Shown here piece after piece: positions 46,959-58,266 of a DNA stretch of 64,000 bases (positions within the stretch are counted from its first letter, which is position 1; the number at the start of each line of letters is the position of its first letter). The notes beneath the pieces were generated by a model. It saw nothing but the letters and a program-made list of their open reading frames with translations. It ran no database searches and was not told the DNA's origin. The DNA is from Lumbricus terrestris. Taxonomy: Eukaryota > Annelida > Clitellata > Crassiclitellata > Lumbricidae. A program made the translations under genes and the position numbers. The stretch covers positions 11,540,352-11,604,351 of the forward strand of contig OX457036.1 of the NCBI GenBank assembly GCA_949752735.1, given 5' to 3'.

Positions 46959-47284
46959 CGTAATCGTCTTCATAATCATCATCATCACCATCATCATTTT
47001 CATCATCATCACGCTCATTTGGATCTTATGCTTCTTATCTCGGTTAATCGAAATAGTCAGACGAATGGCGATACATTGTCGACTGACGAATATGACTCGT
47101 AATCGTGATCCCCAAATTTCTAAAGCGTTACTCGAAAGCCAAGCGCGGGGCACCAGATTATTCACGAGCGCTGCGTTGTCAAAAGGGTTGTTCGTAAGAT
47201 TAGTCCATGGTGGTCTGGGTCGAGTTACCATAGGATCAGAGGGCCGGAACAGTAACAAAGGTGGGTGTCGTCTCTGTAGGGAAT
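46959..47284 (+). other. Resumed 5' flank of copy 3 and a dispersed repeat
   Basis: 46959-47090 continues the proximal flank (TTATCTCGGTTAATCGAAATA resembles the copy 4 flank near 61400). 47117-47171 is the dispersed repeat also seen at 19655-19711. Confidence 0.55.
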
Positions 47285-47353
47285 TGGAAGGTGGAGGGTC
47301 AGATGAGACTGGGTAAGACTCTTACCCAGTCTCATCTGACCCTCCACCTTCCA
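47285..47353. repeat. 69-bp perfect palindrome
   Basis: 34-base arms around a single C at 47319, with no mismatch. The arms begin TGGAAGGTGGAGGGTCAGAT and meet at GGGTAAGA/TCTTACCC. Confidence 0.95.
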
Positions 47354-47756
47354 CCGTAAGACTTTTGAAAAGGTGATGTTTCAGTTTCGAATGAAAAACC
47401 CGAGAGGTGTGATGGACAGAGGAGCCTGAGGAAGGTGGTGGTGTACGTTTGATTAAGTAGTAATGATAGTGGAGGAACTGTAAAAGATCGGAATTCATGA
47501 GGCAGATCATTCCAAAGTGTTTTGCTTAGTTGGATATGACTGCACTTTAGACCCAGGACTCTGGCTTCGACGTCTCTTTATAATAGACACGGTTGGAGGA
47601 TGGAAACCTGGCTCAGCCATAAAGTGGTGCTGAGCCAACAAAACTGTGGCTGGGCGACAAAATGAAGCCAAGAGTTAGCCACACTCTGTCTGGCCGATGA
47701 ATTAAAAAAGACGAACTGAGTGTAATGTAGAGATAAGAGCCACCGCAGGCCTATGG
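47354..47756. other. Non-coding, repeat-like
   Basis: TTTTGAAAAGGTGATGTTTCA and GATCATTCCAAAGTG resemble dispersed repeats common in marine invertebrates. No gene is recognised. Confidence 0.4.
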
Positions 47757-48026
47757 TGACCCGCCATAATTGCCCCTTCAAAACAGCCCCACAGGCAAAA
47801 TAACCCCGTCATAATCGCCCACCGACAAAATAACCCCGTTATAATCGCCCACCGACAAAATAACCTCGTCATAATCGCCCACCGGCAAAACAGCCGGTTT
47901 AATTGTTTGATCTTGCGCGACTATTTAGTCGGTGAGCGATTTTGACGAGGCTCTTTTGTCGGTGGGCGGTCATGACTCGGCTGTTTTGACGGGGCTATTT
48001 TGGCCGGGCTATTTTGACGGGGTGCC
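47757..48026. mobile_element. Small foldback element
   Basis: The left arm is about four units of ATAATCGCCCACCGACAAAA. The right arm has the complementary TTTTGTCGGTGGGCGGTCATGA and CTGTTTTGACGGGGCTATTTTG. Both arms are short tandem arrays around a centre of about 40 bp. Confidence 0.7.
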
Positions 48027-48880
48027 TAGGCCTATACATATTGTTGCTGAACCAGTGTAAAGCATTCCAAAGATTGGCATGGCATGTGTACTTTGTGTAG
48101 CCTAGACTTGCTATCATTCACCATTGTTACTATATAATTTGTCATGCGCATGTATTTTACAGTATAGACTACATGTAGAATAATAATTCTCATTTCAGTT
48201 TATAAATTTATCAATATATTTTTGCTGCTGTTTTTTTTAATTTACAGTTGCTACCCTCGGCTTCAAGCAGTAGGCCTACTACTGCTGCGGCCGGTGATGC
48301 CAAAAAAGGTTGGACAGCACTGAATTAGACTGACACAACATACATGCAATGACATTGACTGCATAGTGAATTGACGTTGACGTCAATTGGTAATGACAAT
48401 AAAAAAATTGAGCGATTATACGCGGGCCTCCTGGTTTGACGAAATCAAAGTTGACACAACTTGACAGCCCTATATGTCTGTTGTCTCGGAATGCGCCATG
48501 TGCATCCCGTGTCCCGGATTGATCGAAAAAATCCTAGAACCAGGTGTTAATATCCGTTTCCTCAAAATCAAAGTTGCCACAACTTGACAGCCCTATTAAA
48601 TTTTGTTGTCGAAGATAGGAAGTTTTTGTTGTATTTATCTTCTTCCTCTTACAAGCTGGGCCAAGCATGCATCGACACCATTCATTCCAATTCAGCGATT
48701 CCATGACTTCCTTTACCCTCGTCTGCTTCTCTATTCCAGTGTCATGTTTCTTGGACCTCCTGGAGGTTTCTTCCCTCCAGTTCCACCTTCGACATGCATC
48801 GGGAGCAGATTTTGGACAGCCTTGAAGTGACCAGTGTTTGGCAGAGCTGGCCAAAGGTTGGGCAGGCCCCGAGAAAGTTT
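48027..48880. other. Spacer with a direct repeat, no gene
   Basis: TCAAAGTTG.CACAACTTGACA recurs at about 48446 and 48569. On the minus strand around 48640-48830 there is weak similarity to an RT or endonuclease C-terminus (EGGTGGKKPPGGPRN). It is too degraded to annotate firmly. Confidence 0.35.
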
Positions 48881-50326
48881 GACCTACCCCAGCAGGAGGA
48901 TTCTACTTTTTGAGTGTTGCCCAGCGTTTGCCCCGGTTCCATCCGTAAAAGGCCTTCATGTAGTCTCAAATGTTATTTCCAGCAGATAGAAATTGTTTTG
49001 ATCTATTCAGGGCGAACATGTGGATTGAAATTCATACCATAATAATTAATGATTGATGACGCATGTTTTCATCAGGCAAAAAGTTTTTCTGGATTTCGGA
49101 TCTCAATGAGTAGGCCTATAGGCTATACAAATCTACTTCATGACCAAATCTCATGATGTTGAGTAGACATTTCTTAATCGGTAGGCTGTACAAATCTTCT
49201 TCATGAACAAATCCTATAGTGTTGACTATAGCCGTATCTCAATAAGTGGACTATGCAATTCTTCCATACTTGATGAAATTGTATAGCATTAAGTAGACAA
49301 CAAGCGTAAATTCATTAAACAAAATGAATGACTTGACTAAGACACCACTTGCCTCAAGCTACACTGAAATAAGAAACAGGAGTAGGCCTAGTCATATCGG
49401 TGAATAAATCAGGTTGCTGAACTTCACGCATACATGTACATTGTGCAATTGTACATTAAGACTGAATTCGATGAAGCTGACCACAATTACAACGACAGTT
49501 CTCTACAGACAGCTTTCCCATACACGAACTATAACTTTAAAACATGACCGGCTTGGTAACGAATTGGGAAGTGCACTAAAAGTGAAATCGTTAGGCCTAC
49601 TGCCTACTAATTAAATTAGGCTCTTTGCCTGTCAACTCTGTGACCTATCAGTTTCCTCGTAGACAACTAACTGCATCCGCAATTGTTGGTTTTAGGCCTA
49701 TAGCGTATTAGCTGCGTTTCCTCTTGTAGGCCTATACCCGAGAGTAGGGTCACGTTTATTATTGTTTAACGTTGATGATGTCGACACACAAACACGCTCT
49801 CGCACACACGCACGCACACTTATGTATAAAGATAAGTGAGTATATTTTTATGTAGGCCTATACAAAAGATGTGATTCAGTATAATCCTTTCTTAAATCCA
49901 GGTGCAAATCGCATTTAGGTGTTGTCATACATTGTAAAAAAAAATCAAGGAGTAGATCATAATAATGACTCATGGGATGAAGTTTTATCGGGCCAAATGG
50001 CTTGCAATGAGTAGGTCTGTTAGTATAGGCTACCATATTCTGTCACTGGGACGTGGACGCAGTGAGTAGACTAGATCGCGGCGCTTTAGAAATTGCTAAT
50101 TACATTACATTCTAGAACATCATTCAATCTTTTGCAATGGTCAGCCATTTTGGCATCGAGGAGTGAAAATCAGGGACCTCAACCTTGTCTATGTTTTATG
50201 GTCCTTCTTTGATTCGTTCCCCTTCTTTTCTCCTCATCGCATTGCTCTCTTATTTGATTCGCTCAAGATATAGTGTTGTTTTCGCATGAATAAGCAATCG
50301 GAGCGATTTTTATCCGACCGAGTTCT
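48881..50326. other. Distal 5' flank of copy 3 and unannotated spacer
   Basis: 48881-49760 is homologous to 40780-41760 and 62901-63600, anchored by TGACTTGACTAAGACAC near 49329. 49761-50326 holds short CA runs and nothing recognised. Confidence 0.55.
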
Positions 50327-50678
50327 CAGGGGCGGATACAGAAATTTTTAGAAGGGGGAGCAAAATTTTCAATTTTTGGTGATCTTTATTTGCCCGAAAA
50401 TCTGATGACCTTTTTTTGTCGTTTGGTCGAAATGTCTAGAAAATATACCAACTTTTCCTGCCAGAACAACTTGCGACTTTTTAGTCGTCAGTCATCTCGG
50501 TCGAAGTAATCTCTTCACAAGCAATAATGAATAATATACTATGGCCTCTCTAGTATCCTACTTTTCTCTCCCGCTGCGTTGATTTAATGGCTTGTTGAAA
50601 CCAAATGGGGGAACCACGTCCCATGCACTTTTTAAATGGAGGGGCCATGGCCGGATTGGCCCCCTGGATCCGTCCCTG
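50327..50678. mobile_element. MITE, CAGGGGCGGAT ends
   Basis: The left end CAGGGGCGGATACAG and right end CTGGATCCGTCCCTG are near-perfect inverted repeats. The internal sequence is homologous to 57504-57826. The flanks show no clear duplication, so this copy is older. Confidence 0.7.
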
Positions 50679-50689
50679 CGCTAGTATAT

Positions 50690-50860
50690 CAGCAGAACAA
50701 AATTGTAAAGTTTTCGGATGATACTTACCTCATCATCCCCGCTACGATGCGAAGCTCTGAACCTCTGAAGACTGAGCTTGCTGCAATTGAGATCTGGGCT
50801 ACCATAAACAACTTAAAGCTTAATCAAACAAGAGCGTCTTACAAAGCAGTTAACATGCGG
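50690..50860 (+). pseudogene. LINE reverse-transcriptase fragment
   Basis: IVKFSDDTYLIIPA followed by IWATINNLKLNQTRAS matches the RT catalytic block (usually FADDTY) and the downstream NNL.LN.(S/T)K segment. The first catalytic residue context is altered (Ala to Ser), and only about 55 codons remain. Confidence 0.7.
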
Positions 50861-51539
50861 GATAAGACCTAGCGAACAAGTATGTTTTTAGCATGGATTT
50901 AAAAGAGTCCACTGAGCCGGTCGATCGAATAGCGAGAGGAAGTCTGTTTCAGTATCGAGGGACAGCGGCCGAGAAAGCACGGTCGCCGAAGCGCGTCCTC
51001 ATCCTCTGCATACGCAAATCGGTCTTCTCAGATGATCGGAGTCGAAGCCCAGCCGCGAAGGAATGATGCTCTGTGCAGCAATCGCGCAGGTACTCGGGCA
51101 CAGCTCCGTGAATAAATGTACACACTGCAATTGCTGTCAATAAGGCCTTTGCGTTTGAGCAGGCGCTGGGAAATAACACCATGAAGTAGAATATACCCGT
51201 TGTCCTCAATGTGTGTAGGAAATAGAGTTAACAGTAAAGATTGACACACGCCGACAGAAACCATAACATGCTTCGCAACCTTGATCCTCTCGGCCACCAG
51301 GCGACTTTGCTGAACACCGCCCCTTTGTCGTTAGACCAAACGACCACTTCCTTCCTGTCTTCGACATCGCTGCGTTACATCAACACGTTTGCAGATAGCC
51401 TTCACTGCGCTCACGCTCAACTTTCACTGGATATCTCGCTACGATTACGCCACATCCGATTCGCAAAATCCGATTTCTCATTTTCTCTTCAGCGGAAATT
51501 TGTTCAGGAAATCAATAACGGATCTGTATAGTTTTTTTT
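50861..51539. other. Dispersed repeat and spacer
   Basis: 50870-51200 resembles a repeat widespread in marine invertebrates (GTTTTTAG..., AGTCTGTTTCAG..., GAGAAAGCACGGTCGCC). 51241-51531 contains a short open frame without recognisable features. I do not call it a gene. Confidence 0.35.
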
Positions 51540-51604
51540 CGCATTTGGCCCAATATATATGCGTTTAATGTCAATCAAATTGACAAGTCACAGTACAGAT
51601 AGGC
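51540..51604 (-). other. Displaced 3' flank of copy 4
   Basis: TTTAATGTCAATCAAATTGACA matches the 3' flanks near 24815 and 42118. The nearer part of this flank is at 58185-58266, so the LINEs between them are insertions. Confidence 0.5.
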
Positions 51605-52106
51605 TACACCAGCTAATAAATCAAATCGAATCATTTATTGTTCCCACAATAAAACATAACATACAGAAATTAATGTAACATAGGCCTATGCCTAATTGAT
51701 AGTTAGCGTAGTAACACATTCGGTAGAGACTTTAGATACAGATTAGGGTCGCGCTTAGTATAGGGGCTTATTATACCATGATTAAGCTAAACAAGTTGGT
51801 GGGGCATGATTAGGTAGGGAAAGAATAGACGTTAGCATAGTACACAACATTTATGCAGTACTGTAGGAATAACATATGGACACAGGTTAAGGTCTTAACT
51901 AAAGCTTAACTAAAGCTTAACTAATAAACACAGAGCTGAGATTAAGAAATATAAATTAATGTGTGTGCAAGTGCAATGGTTTTACAGTGGCTGAGGGATG
52001 TAACCATGAGGATTTCTTTAGGTAGGCTGCTCCAATTTGCAGGGCCATGGACCCTAAGTGAAAACTTACGTAGGCCTACATTAGTCCGAGCAAACACAGG
52101 TCTGAA

Positions 52107-52109
<3 letters not shown>
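51605..52109 (-). pseudogene. Old LINE, 3' part
   Basis: The minus strand reads HFRPVFARTNVGLRKFSLRV, then HGPANWSSLPKEIL and LSHCKTIA, the C-terminus of an RT polyprotein. A 3' UTR ends in AATAAATGATT. The 5' part continues at 57215-58185 across the inserted younger LINE. Confidence 0.65.
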
Positions 52110-52145
<36 letters not shown>

Positions 52146-52433
52146 ATTGCTCCCAAGTCAATTGTACACAGTTCTATTTTTTAAGCAAATCAGTATACTA
52201 CAAATATGATAACAGAACATAAACAATTCAATGCAACTAACAGTTCATGGAAAACAAACGGAACCCCTGAAGGGAAAAAAATCCCGCTGGGTAGGGGCCC
52301 TACTTTCAAGATTAATCTTATAAGATGCTGGGAGATCAGCAATTAGGGCTGGAAGATTATATAAAAAAATTATAATGAACAAGTAATACAAAAAGAAAAA
52401 GAAAAGAGTAAACGACAGTTAACTTCTATATTC

Positions 52434-55400
52434 CTAGAGACATACTTCATTTTTTGCAATGTGTGCTTTGATTAATTGTTTAAAGTGGGAAAAGGGTTTT
52501 ACAGTTCTAAAAGTAGCCGGTAAATTATTCCAGATTAATGGACCTTGATATTTAATGGAGAATTTCCGTATGTTAGTTCTTGGATAAACACTTATGTATT
52601 CCCGATCAGTTCTAGTAAAATGAGTGTGTTTGACTGTAGGAAAGTAGTCTGTAAAGGCAGTAGGTAGTAAGTTGTTATTAAATTTATACATAAATTCCAG
52701 GGTTTGAGCTGTTCTTATTTGGGTTATATTTAAGAGATTTAGTTCTAAAAATAAAGACTTTGTATGGGCATTGTACGAAGACTTAGTAATAATTCTTATG
52801 GCCATCTTCTGGAGTGTTCTAAGACTGGACAAGTGGGTGTCATAGGTGGAAGTCCAGATGAAATTGCAGTATGTTAAGTAAGGATGAATTAACGTAGAAT
52901 ATAATTGTCGCAGAATATGTGGTGGAAGCAAATAAGATATTCTTCTGAGTATTCCTATGTTTTTTGAGATTTTCTTAGTAATTTCTAGGATATGTGTGTT
53001 CCATTTTAAATGTTGATCTATGTGAACTCCAAGGAATTTAGTTGATGAAACAGAAGGAATTATTGTGTCATCAATTAAAATTTCCCTCTTCGAATTTGGA
53101 ATTAATTTTTTAGAGGTTCTAAATAAAATATAGTTAGTTTTTGACAAATTTAGTGACAACTTGTTAGCCCTAAACCAGTCATTGGCTAGGGACAATTCCT
53201 CATTTACAAGTGATATTAGATGGTCATATGAAGCATGAGATATGAAGGCATTAGTATCGTCTGCAAAAAGGATGTAGTGTAGAAGAGTCGATGAGTTAGG
53301 TAAGTCATTGATGTAGATTAAAAATAACAGAGGCCCGAGTATGGATCCTTGAGGTACACCAAAGAAAATTAGTTTAAGATCAGAGAGGTTACCATTACAC
53401 AGGACTTGTTGGTAACGACTGTTCAAATAGCTTTTAAACCAGTCCAGAGCTAAATCCCTTATTCCATAGTGTTCTAATTTTGCAGTAAGAATTTTGTGGT
53501 CGACAGTATCAAAAGCTTTAGCAAGGTCTAAAAAAATACCGATAGAGAATTCATTATTGTCCATAGCTTTAGATATTTTATCTTGTATGTCAAGAAGGGA
53601 CATGGACGTAGAATGTCCCGGTTGAAATCCGTGCTGAAGTGGATACAAGAGTTTACTGTGCGTTATAAAGGAAAAAAGTCTATTGTACATTGCCCTTTCA
53701 AAAAATTTAGAAAAGAAATTTAGTACTGATACTGGTCTATAATTAGAAATTTCCGATTTACTGCCTTGTTTATGTATTGGAGTTATCTTTGCCATTTTAA
53801 TTTCAATTGGTACCAATCCAGTTCTGAACGAACAGTTAATTAGTTCAGCAAGTGGCACTGCAAAAAAATCCATTAATGGGGATAATATTTTTGGGTCAAG
53901 TTCATCTGGTCCGGAGCTATGAGTAATTTTTAACGTCTTATTAATAGATAAAATTTCCTGGGTGTCAGTTGGCAGAATAACAATGGAATTCAGTGATGAT
54001 GGAGGCATGAAGTTGTGAAATGGTTTAGTGGCTTGGGGAATTTTAATTGATAATGATTTTGGCAGTTCTATAAAGTAATTGTTAAATTTTTCAGCTATAA
54101 GTTTGGGGTCTTCAATTGTGGCTTCATTAATTTTTAATTCCTTGATTATGGAAGTTTTTTCTTGATTACTTATAATAGATTTAATTATTTGCCAAGTTTT
54201 CTTTAAATCACTGCTATTTTTACTAAATTCTTCCGCATAGTACTGCCGTTCTATCTCCGTACGAATTATTTTGAATTTATTTCGATATTTTATAAAGTTC
54301 TCTTTATTCATTACAGTAGGATTCCTAATATATTTTATATATAGTTTTTCTTTCTTTTTAACCGATTTCATTAGACCAGAAGTCATCCAGGGATGCCGAA
54401 AAGTATCTTTTTTCAGTATTTGCTTTGCTTTTAAAGGAAAGGCCAGGTCATAATATAATTTAATGATGTTTATAAAAGATGAGTAAGCTAGATCAGTATT
54501 ATTCTCTTTACACTGCATGATTACAGGATTCCAGTCAGCATTAGATATTAAGGTATTAAATTTAGCAATCGTCTCTGGTGTTATAGTTCTAACCAACTCT
54601 GATTTTGTTGCATTGACATATAAATGGGGTTCGTTATGTAACCAGGTAATTATGGGTAGATGGTCAGATATGTCGCTTATTAATATAGCGGAGTTAGTCA
54701 CCATATCAGCAGAGTTAGTAAAGATATTATCAATAAGGGTACTAGTTGTCATGGTGATTCTGGTTGGATGGTGAATTAAAGGGATAAGGTGATGAGCAGA
54801 CATGCTTTCCATAAAAGCTTGGGTAGGGGTATGAGAATCTAGGGCTAATAAATCAATATTATAATCACCAATTAGAAATAGTCGCTTATTCCTGTGTCTT
54901 TTGTCAGTTAAAGAATCAATTAGCAGGTCAAAGTCAGTGTTAAAAGTATTCAAATTACCACTCGGTGGTCTATATATAGCACCTAGCAGAATATCCTTAT
55001 TTTTTTATACTGTAGGTTTATAAATATGCTTTCATACAGATCTGAAGGACATGGATTGGCCATCCTAGTATAGTCAATACCATTCTTGATAAAGAAGCCC
55101 ACTCCCCCACCCCCTCCCTCAACTCTATTCTCATAGACAAAACTATAACCGGGAATAAAGATAGAAGCAGCTGTAGTGTTTATCAGCCAAGTTTCAGTTA
55201 CTGCTAAGACTGAAATAGGTAGCTGCTGCATAAGAAGCTGAATGTCAACAAGTTTATGGATAATACTTCTGCAATTTATATGCAACAGTGTAAAGGGGAT
55301 TGTGTCCTGGTTAAGTTGTTGAGCCAGCTGGGTGGGACCATAATAGTTGGAGTCCTTAATTAGGTCACAGAAATAGTTCATATCAGGATCTAGGTCACTA

Positions 55401-55600
55401 TTGTTGATTAAGTGCTTATTTGAATCTTCAGTCTCAAAAAATTGGAGCTTAGGAGATTCCTGTGAGGAGCTTTGTTTTATGTAGGTAAAATGGGCATTAT
55501 CTCCACAGGTTCTACAAATGCCAGGTCCCTCCCTCTGTTCTAAAGTAGACTTGCACACATGGCAGCAATGAATTTCAGGGTACTGTTCTAAGTTATTCGT
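52434..55600 (-). CDS. LINE ORF2: endonuclease and reverse transcriptase (one frameshift)
   Basis: The 5' part (to 54983) starts with a Cys-rich segment (CCHVCK, CRTCGDNAHF), a possible degenerate PHD-type finger. The apurinic-type endonuclease opening follows (LHINCRSI, VTETWL). The 3' part (from about 55000) continues YRPPSGN, GDYNIDL and SDHLPI, then the RT: NYRPVSVL, FLDLAKAFDTVDH, GVPQGSILGPLLF and FADDT near 53253-53266. The frame changes at a 7-T run (55000-55006), which could be a true lesion or a homopolymer sequencing error. No in-frame ATG is seen after the stop near 55604, so the start may use reinitiation or a non-ATG codon. Confidence 0.85.
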
Positions 55601-55826
55601 CGTTTAAACTAACACAGCAAAAAATATATATAGAAAAAACTGTCAATCAAAGAGAAAGAAAAAGAAAAAAGGTCCAACAGACCTAAAAAGTCCAACAGTC
55701 ACAAAAAGCCGAGAAACTATCGACATGAACATAAAGTGCAGCAATTTCAGAAACAATACTTATAATATGTACATCATCATGTGCTCTTATGATTTAAGTA
55801 AAACCAGGCAATGAATGAGGTCTACT

Positions 55827-56663
55827 CTATAGAACGTACTTATCGAGGTCCTTGAGGTTAAGAACTTTCTGAGGGGTGTCGGTAGAAGTTGTTGTTGCTT
55901 TGATATAGACTGTTCCTCCTGCAGTCCACGCTGATGCAATCTGTTTCTCCTTAAGAAGCTTCCTCGCTCTCGCATAGGTTTGGGCTGCGGTTCTTGTAAG
56001 GTGCTCATTTATATAGATTTGTTCCTTTGCATTTTGGTAGGCATGTGGAGTTTTTGACGAACGAAGCAGCTTTCTTGATTGGAAAATCCTATCTCGTACT
56101 CTCCTTCGAACGAAGCAGACAATGACTGGTCTTGATTTCATTTTGTTGGAACCCGGTAGACGATGGATGCTTGAGATGTCCTGTTCTGTAACGACAATCT
56201 TGAGTTTATCTTGACATATTTGGATGATGTTAGCTGAGAGTGAGTTTTCTGTTTCAGGACCTGAGTTCATCTGGGAGGTAGATTCCGCCGATGTATCATA
56301 CTGAGAGGGCTCCAAAATTCCATAGAAAATTAGATTTGAGAGTCTTTCATGTCTCTCGATCTCTTCTACCTTTCGCTGATGAGCTGTGGCATTGTCATCC
56401 ACTATTTTTAGTTGGGTCTTTAACTCTGAAATTTGCTCCTCACTTTTTGCAAGAGCTTCAAGGGTTATTTGTTCCATGTGCTTTGTAAGGGTTATTGTCA
56501 GTTCCTTGGTGACCTCCTTGGTAACATCCACGGTTATTTGTTTCGCCATCATTTCCAGCATTGGCATCAGGGAAGTTGTAACACGAGATACTAGGCTGTT
56601 CAAGATTTTTTCATCCTGCAAGAGCTCGGAAAGTTCGTCTATCTTAGCGGCTTTTTTTGACAT
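55827..56663 (-). CDS. LINE ORF1, RNA-binding coiled-coil protein
   Basis: 278 residues. About 20-125 is a heptad-rich coiled coil (KEVTKELTITLTKHMEQITL). About 125-230 resembles the RRM-like L1-type ORF1 domain (RLSNLIFYGI, IHRLPGSN, RPVIVCFV). The C-terminus is basic. Such proteins coat LINE RNA. It is intact, 225 bp upstream of ORF2. Confidence 0.75.
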   Translation of the reverse strand: MSKKAAKIDELSELLQDEKILNSLVSRVTTSLMPMLEMMAKQITVDVTKEVTKELTITLTKHMEQITLEALAKSEEQISELKTQLKIVDDNATAHQRKVEEIERHERLSNLIFYGILEPSQYDTSAESTSQMNSGPETENSLSANIIQICQDKLKIVVTEQDISSIHRLPGSNKMKSRPVIVCFVRRRVRDRIFQSRKLLRSSKTPHAYQNAKEQIYINEHLTRTAAQTYARARKLLKEKQIASAWTAGGTVYIKATTTSTDTPQKVLNLKDLDKYVL

Positions 56664-57214
56664 GATTTACAACAGATTAGGAAACTGTTAGGTGATAGGC
56701 GAGTGTGCTGAAGAAACATATGTTGTTACCAATTTTGTATATCCTCACCCCTCGAATGTTTGAACATAGACCGCTTCTCCTGTAGACCACTTCAGAGACC
56801 GCGTCAGAGTTTTTATGCCCTCAATTCTCGCTTTGGTAATCCTCGAGTTGTTGAACGTAGACCTCTTCGAATGTTTGAACGTAGACCGCTTCAGAGTTTC
56901 GTATACATGAGCTCAGGCCTCGAATGACAACTTTCGCCCGTTGAATTAATGGCAGATAATTTCGTGTAGATTACATGCGCTCAGTCCTCGAATGGCAGCT
57001 TTCGCCCGCAGAGTTAATGTCAGCCAATTTACCTGTCGGTTACTTAGATTGAATTTAGCTATCCATTCGCTTAAGTTTAATCGATTCTTAAATCGCTTTT
57101 GTTGATTTAAATTGATTTTTGTCGAGCATTTGGGCACAACGATTTTCAACCAACCACCATCTTGGGTGCGTTTTTCACTTAGGCCATCTATAGGATACGA
57201 TTGTTGCTACTAGT
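56664..57214 (-). promoter_or_regulatory. LINE 5' UTR with tandem sub-repeats
   Basis: Two units of about 66 bp (about 56905-56970 and 56972-57040) share CCTCGAATG.CA.CTTTCGCCC and ATT..TGTAGATTACATG-like blocks. Shorter TCGAATGTTTGAAC...AGACCGCTTC repeats lie at 56753-56900. LINE 5' UTR repeats often carry the internal promoter, which is inferred here. Confidence 0.5.
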
Positions 57215-58185
57215 AAATGTAAGATGCGGTGCAGGATCAAAACAGGAAGAGAATGATGGTGGGAGGAGGTAATTAATATATTTGTACATGAAGATGTAAG
57301 TTTGTAAAAATTCGGGTAATGTCTAGGAGTTTGTGTTCGAAAAATAGCGGACTGGTTGTGAATTGGGGAGAGATTTAGTAATGACCCTTAGAGCCTTTTT
57401 TGAAGGATCCTTATACCGTTAAGATGAGAGTTGTAAGTAGAAGTCCAGTTCATATTGCAGTAAGTAAGATATGGATATATGAGGGTATAATAGAGATCCC
57501 GTAAAGGGGCGGATACAGAAATTTTCGAAGGGGGCCAACACTTTCGGTGATCTTTGTTTTTTATTCGTTTGGTCGAAATGTCTGGAAAATAAACAAGGTT
57601 TCCTTGAAAAAATAACTGATGACCTTTCTTTTTTTAAAGTCGTCAGTCATCTTTGTCGAAGTAATTTCTGCACAAGCAATAATAATGACATACTATGGTT
57701 TCTATGGTATCCTACTTTTCTCTCCCGCTGCATTGATTTAAGGGTTTGTTGAAGCCAAATGGGGGCCGCATCCCATGCACTTTTTTATATGGGAGCATGG
57801 CAGGATTGCCTTCTTGATCGCCCCAGATCTCGTAGGATATGAAGTGGAAGAAGGTAAGACACTAGTTTTATGATGCGTAAGTTTTTAAAAATTGTTGCTA
57901 ATTTGAAATTTCAAAAATGTGTTTTCCACTTCAGGTGTTTGTCAATGTAGACACCTAGAAATTTTATTGAGGATAGGCCTAGGAATAGCAATGTCATTTA
58001 AGACTATTTGACTTATGGGGTGGATTTTCCTGTGGAACGAAAGATGATGCAAACTGATTTCTTTACGTTAGGTGCTAATTAATTGCTTATAAACCATTCG
58101 CTTGCAGACATAAGTTCATTATTTACCAGCTGTATTAAGTGGTCGTACGAGGTATGGGATAAAAAAGACATTGGAATATAATAGA
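57215..58185 (-). pseudogene. Old LINE, 5' part
   Basis: Minus-strand remnants: FLSHTSYDHLIQLVNNEL and SASEWFISN (about 58080-58165, just after the FADDTN block of related RTs), and ALRVITKSP-like and FEHKLLDI pieces at 57290-57420. It is interrupted by a MITE at 57504-57826 and by the younger LINE. Confidence 0.65.
57504..57826. mobile_element. hAT-like MITE, second copy of the 50327 family
   Basis: Starts AAGGGGCGGATACAG and ends CTTGATCGCCCCAG. The flanks ATCCCGTA and ATCTCGTA match at 7 of 8 positions, an 8-bp target duplication in the old LINE. Confidence 0.75.
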
Positions 58186-58266
58186 GTGGAAATGGCCTAC
58201 ACTTTAAAAGTGAAGAGTCTTTAGCCAGGAAAACAGAATTAATAAAAAACAGAGTCTTGTAATTGA

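Larger units (their letters stand above)
52110..57214 (-). mobile_element. Young CR1/L2-like LINE, near full length
   Basis: Contains ORF1 (55827-56663), ORF2 (52434 to about 55600) and a 28-base poly(A) (T-run at 52111-52138). A 5' UTR of about 550 bp has tandem sub-repeats. AAATG flanks it at 52105-52109 and 57215-57219. Across that junction the older LINE reads through in frame (..HRILHFRPVF), which supports the boundaries. It is about 5.1 kb, with one coding lesion in ORF2. Confidence 0.82.

Noticed and set aside
48534..48854. Possible LINE endonuclease/RT C-terminus on the minus strand
   Set aside because: Only a faint GGTGGKKPPGGPRN-like resemblance with several stops. Mentioned in the spacer entry but not called.
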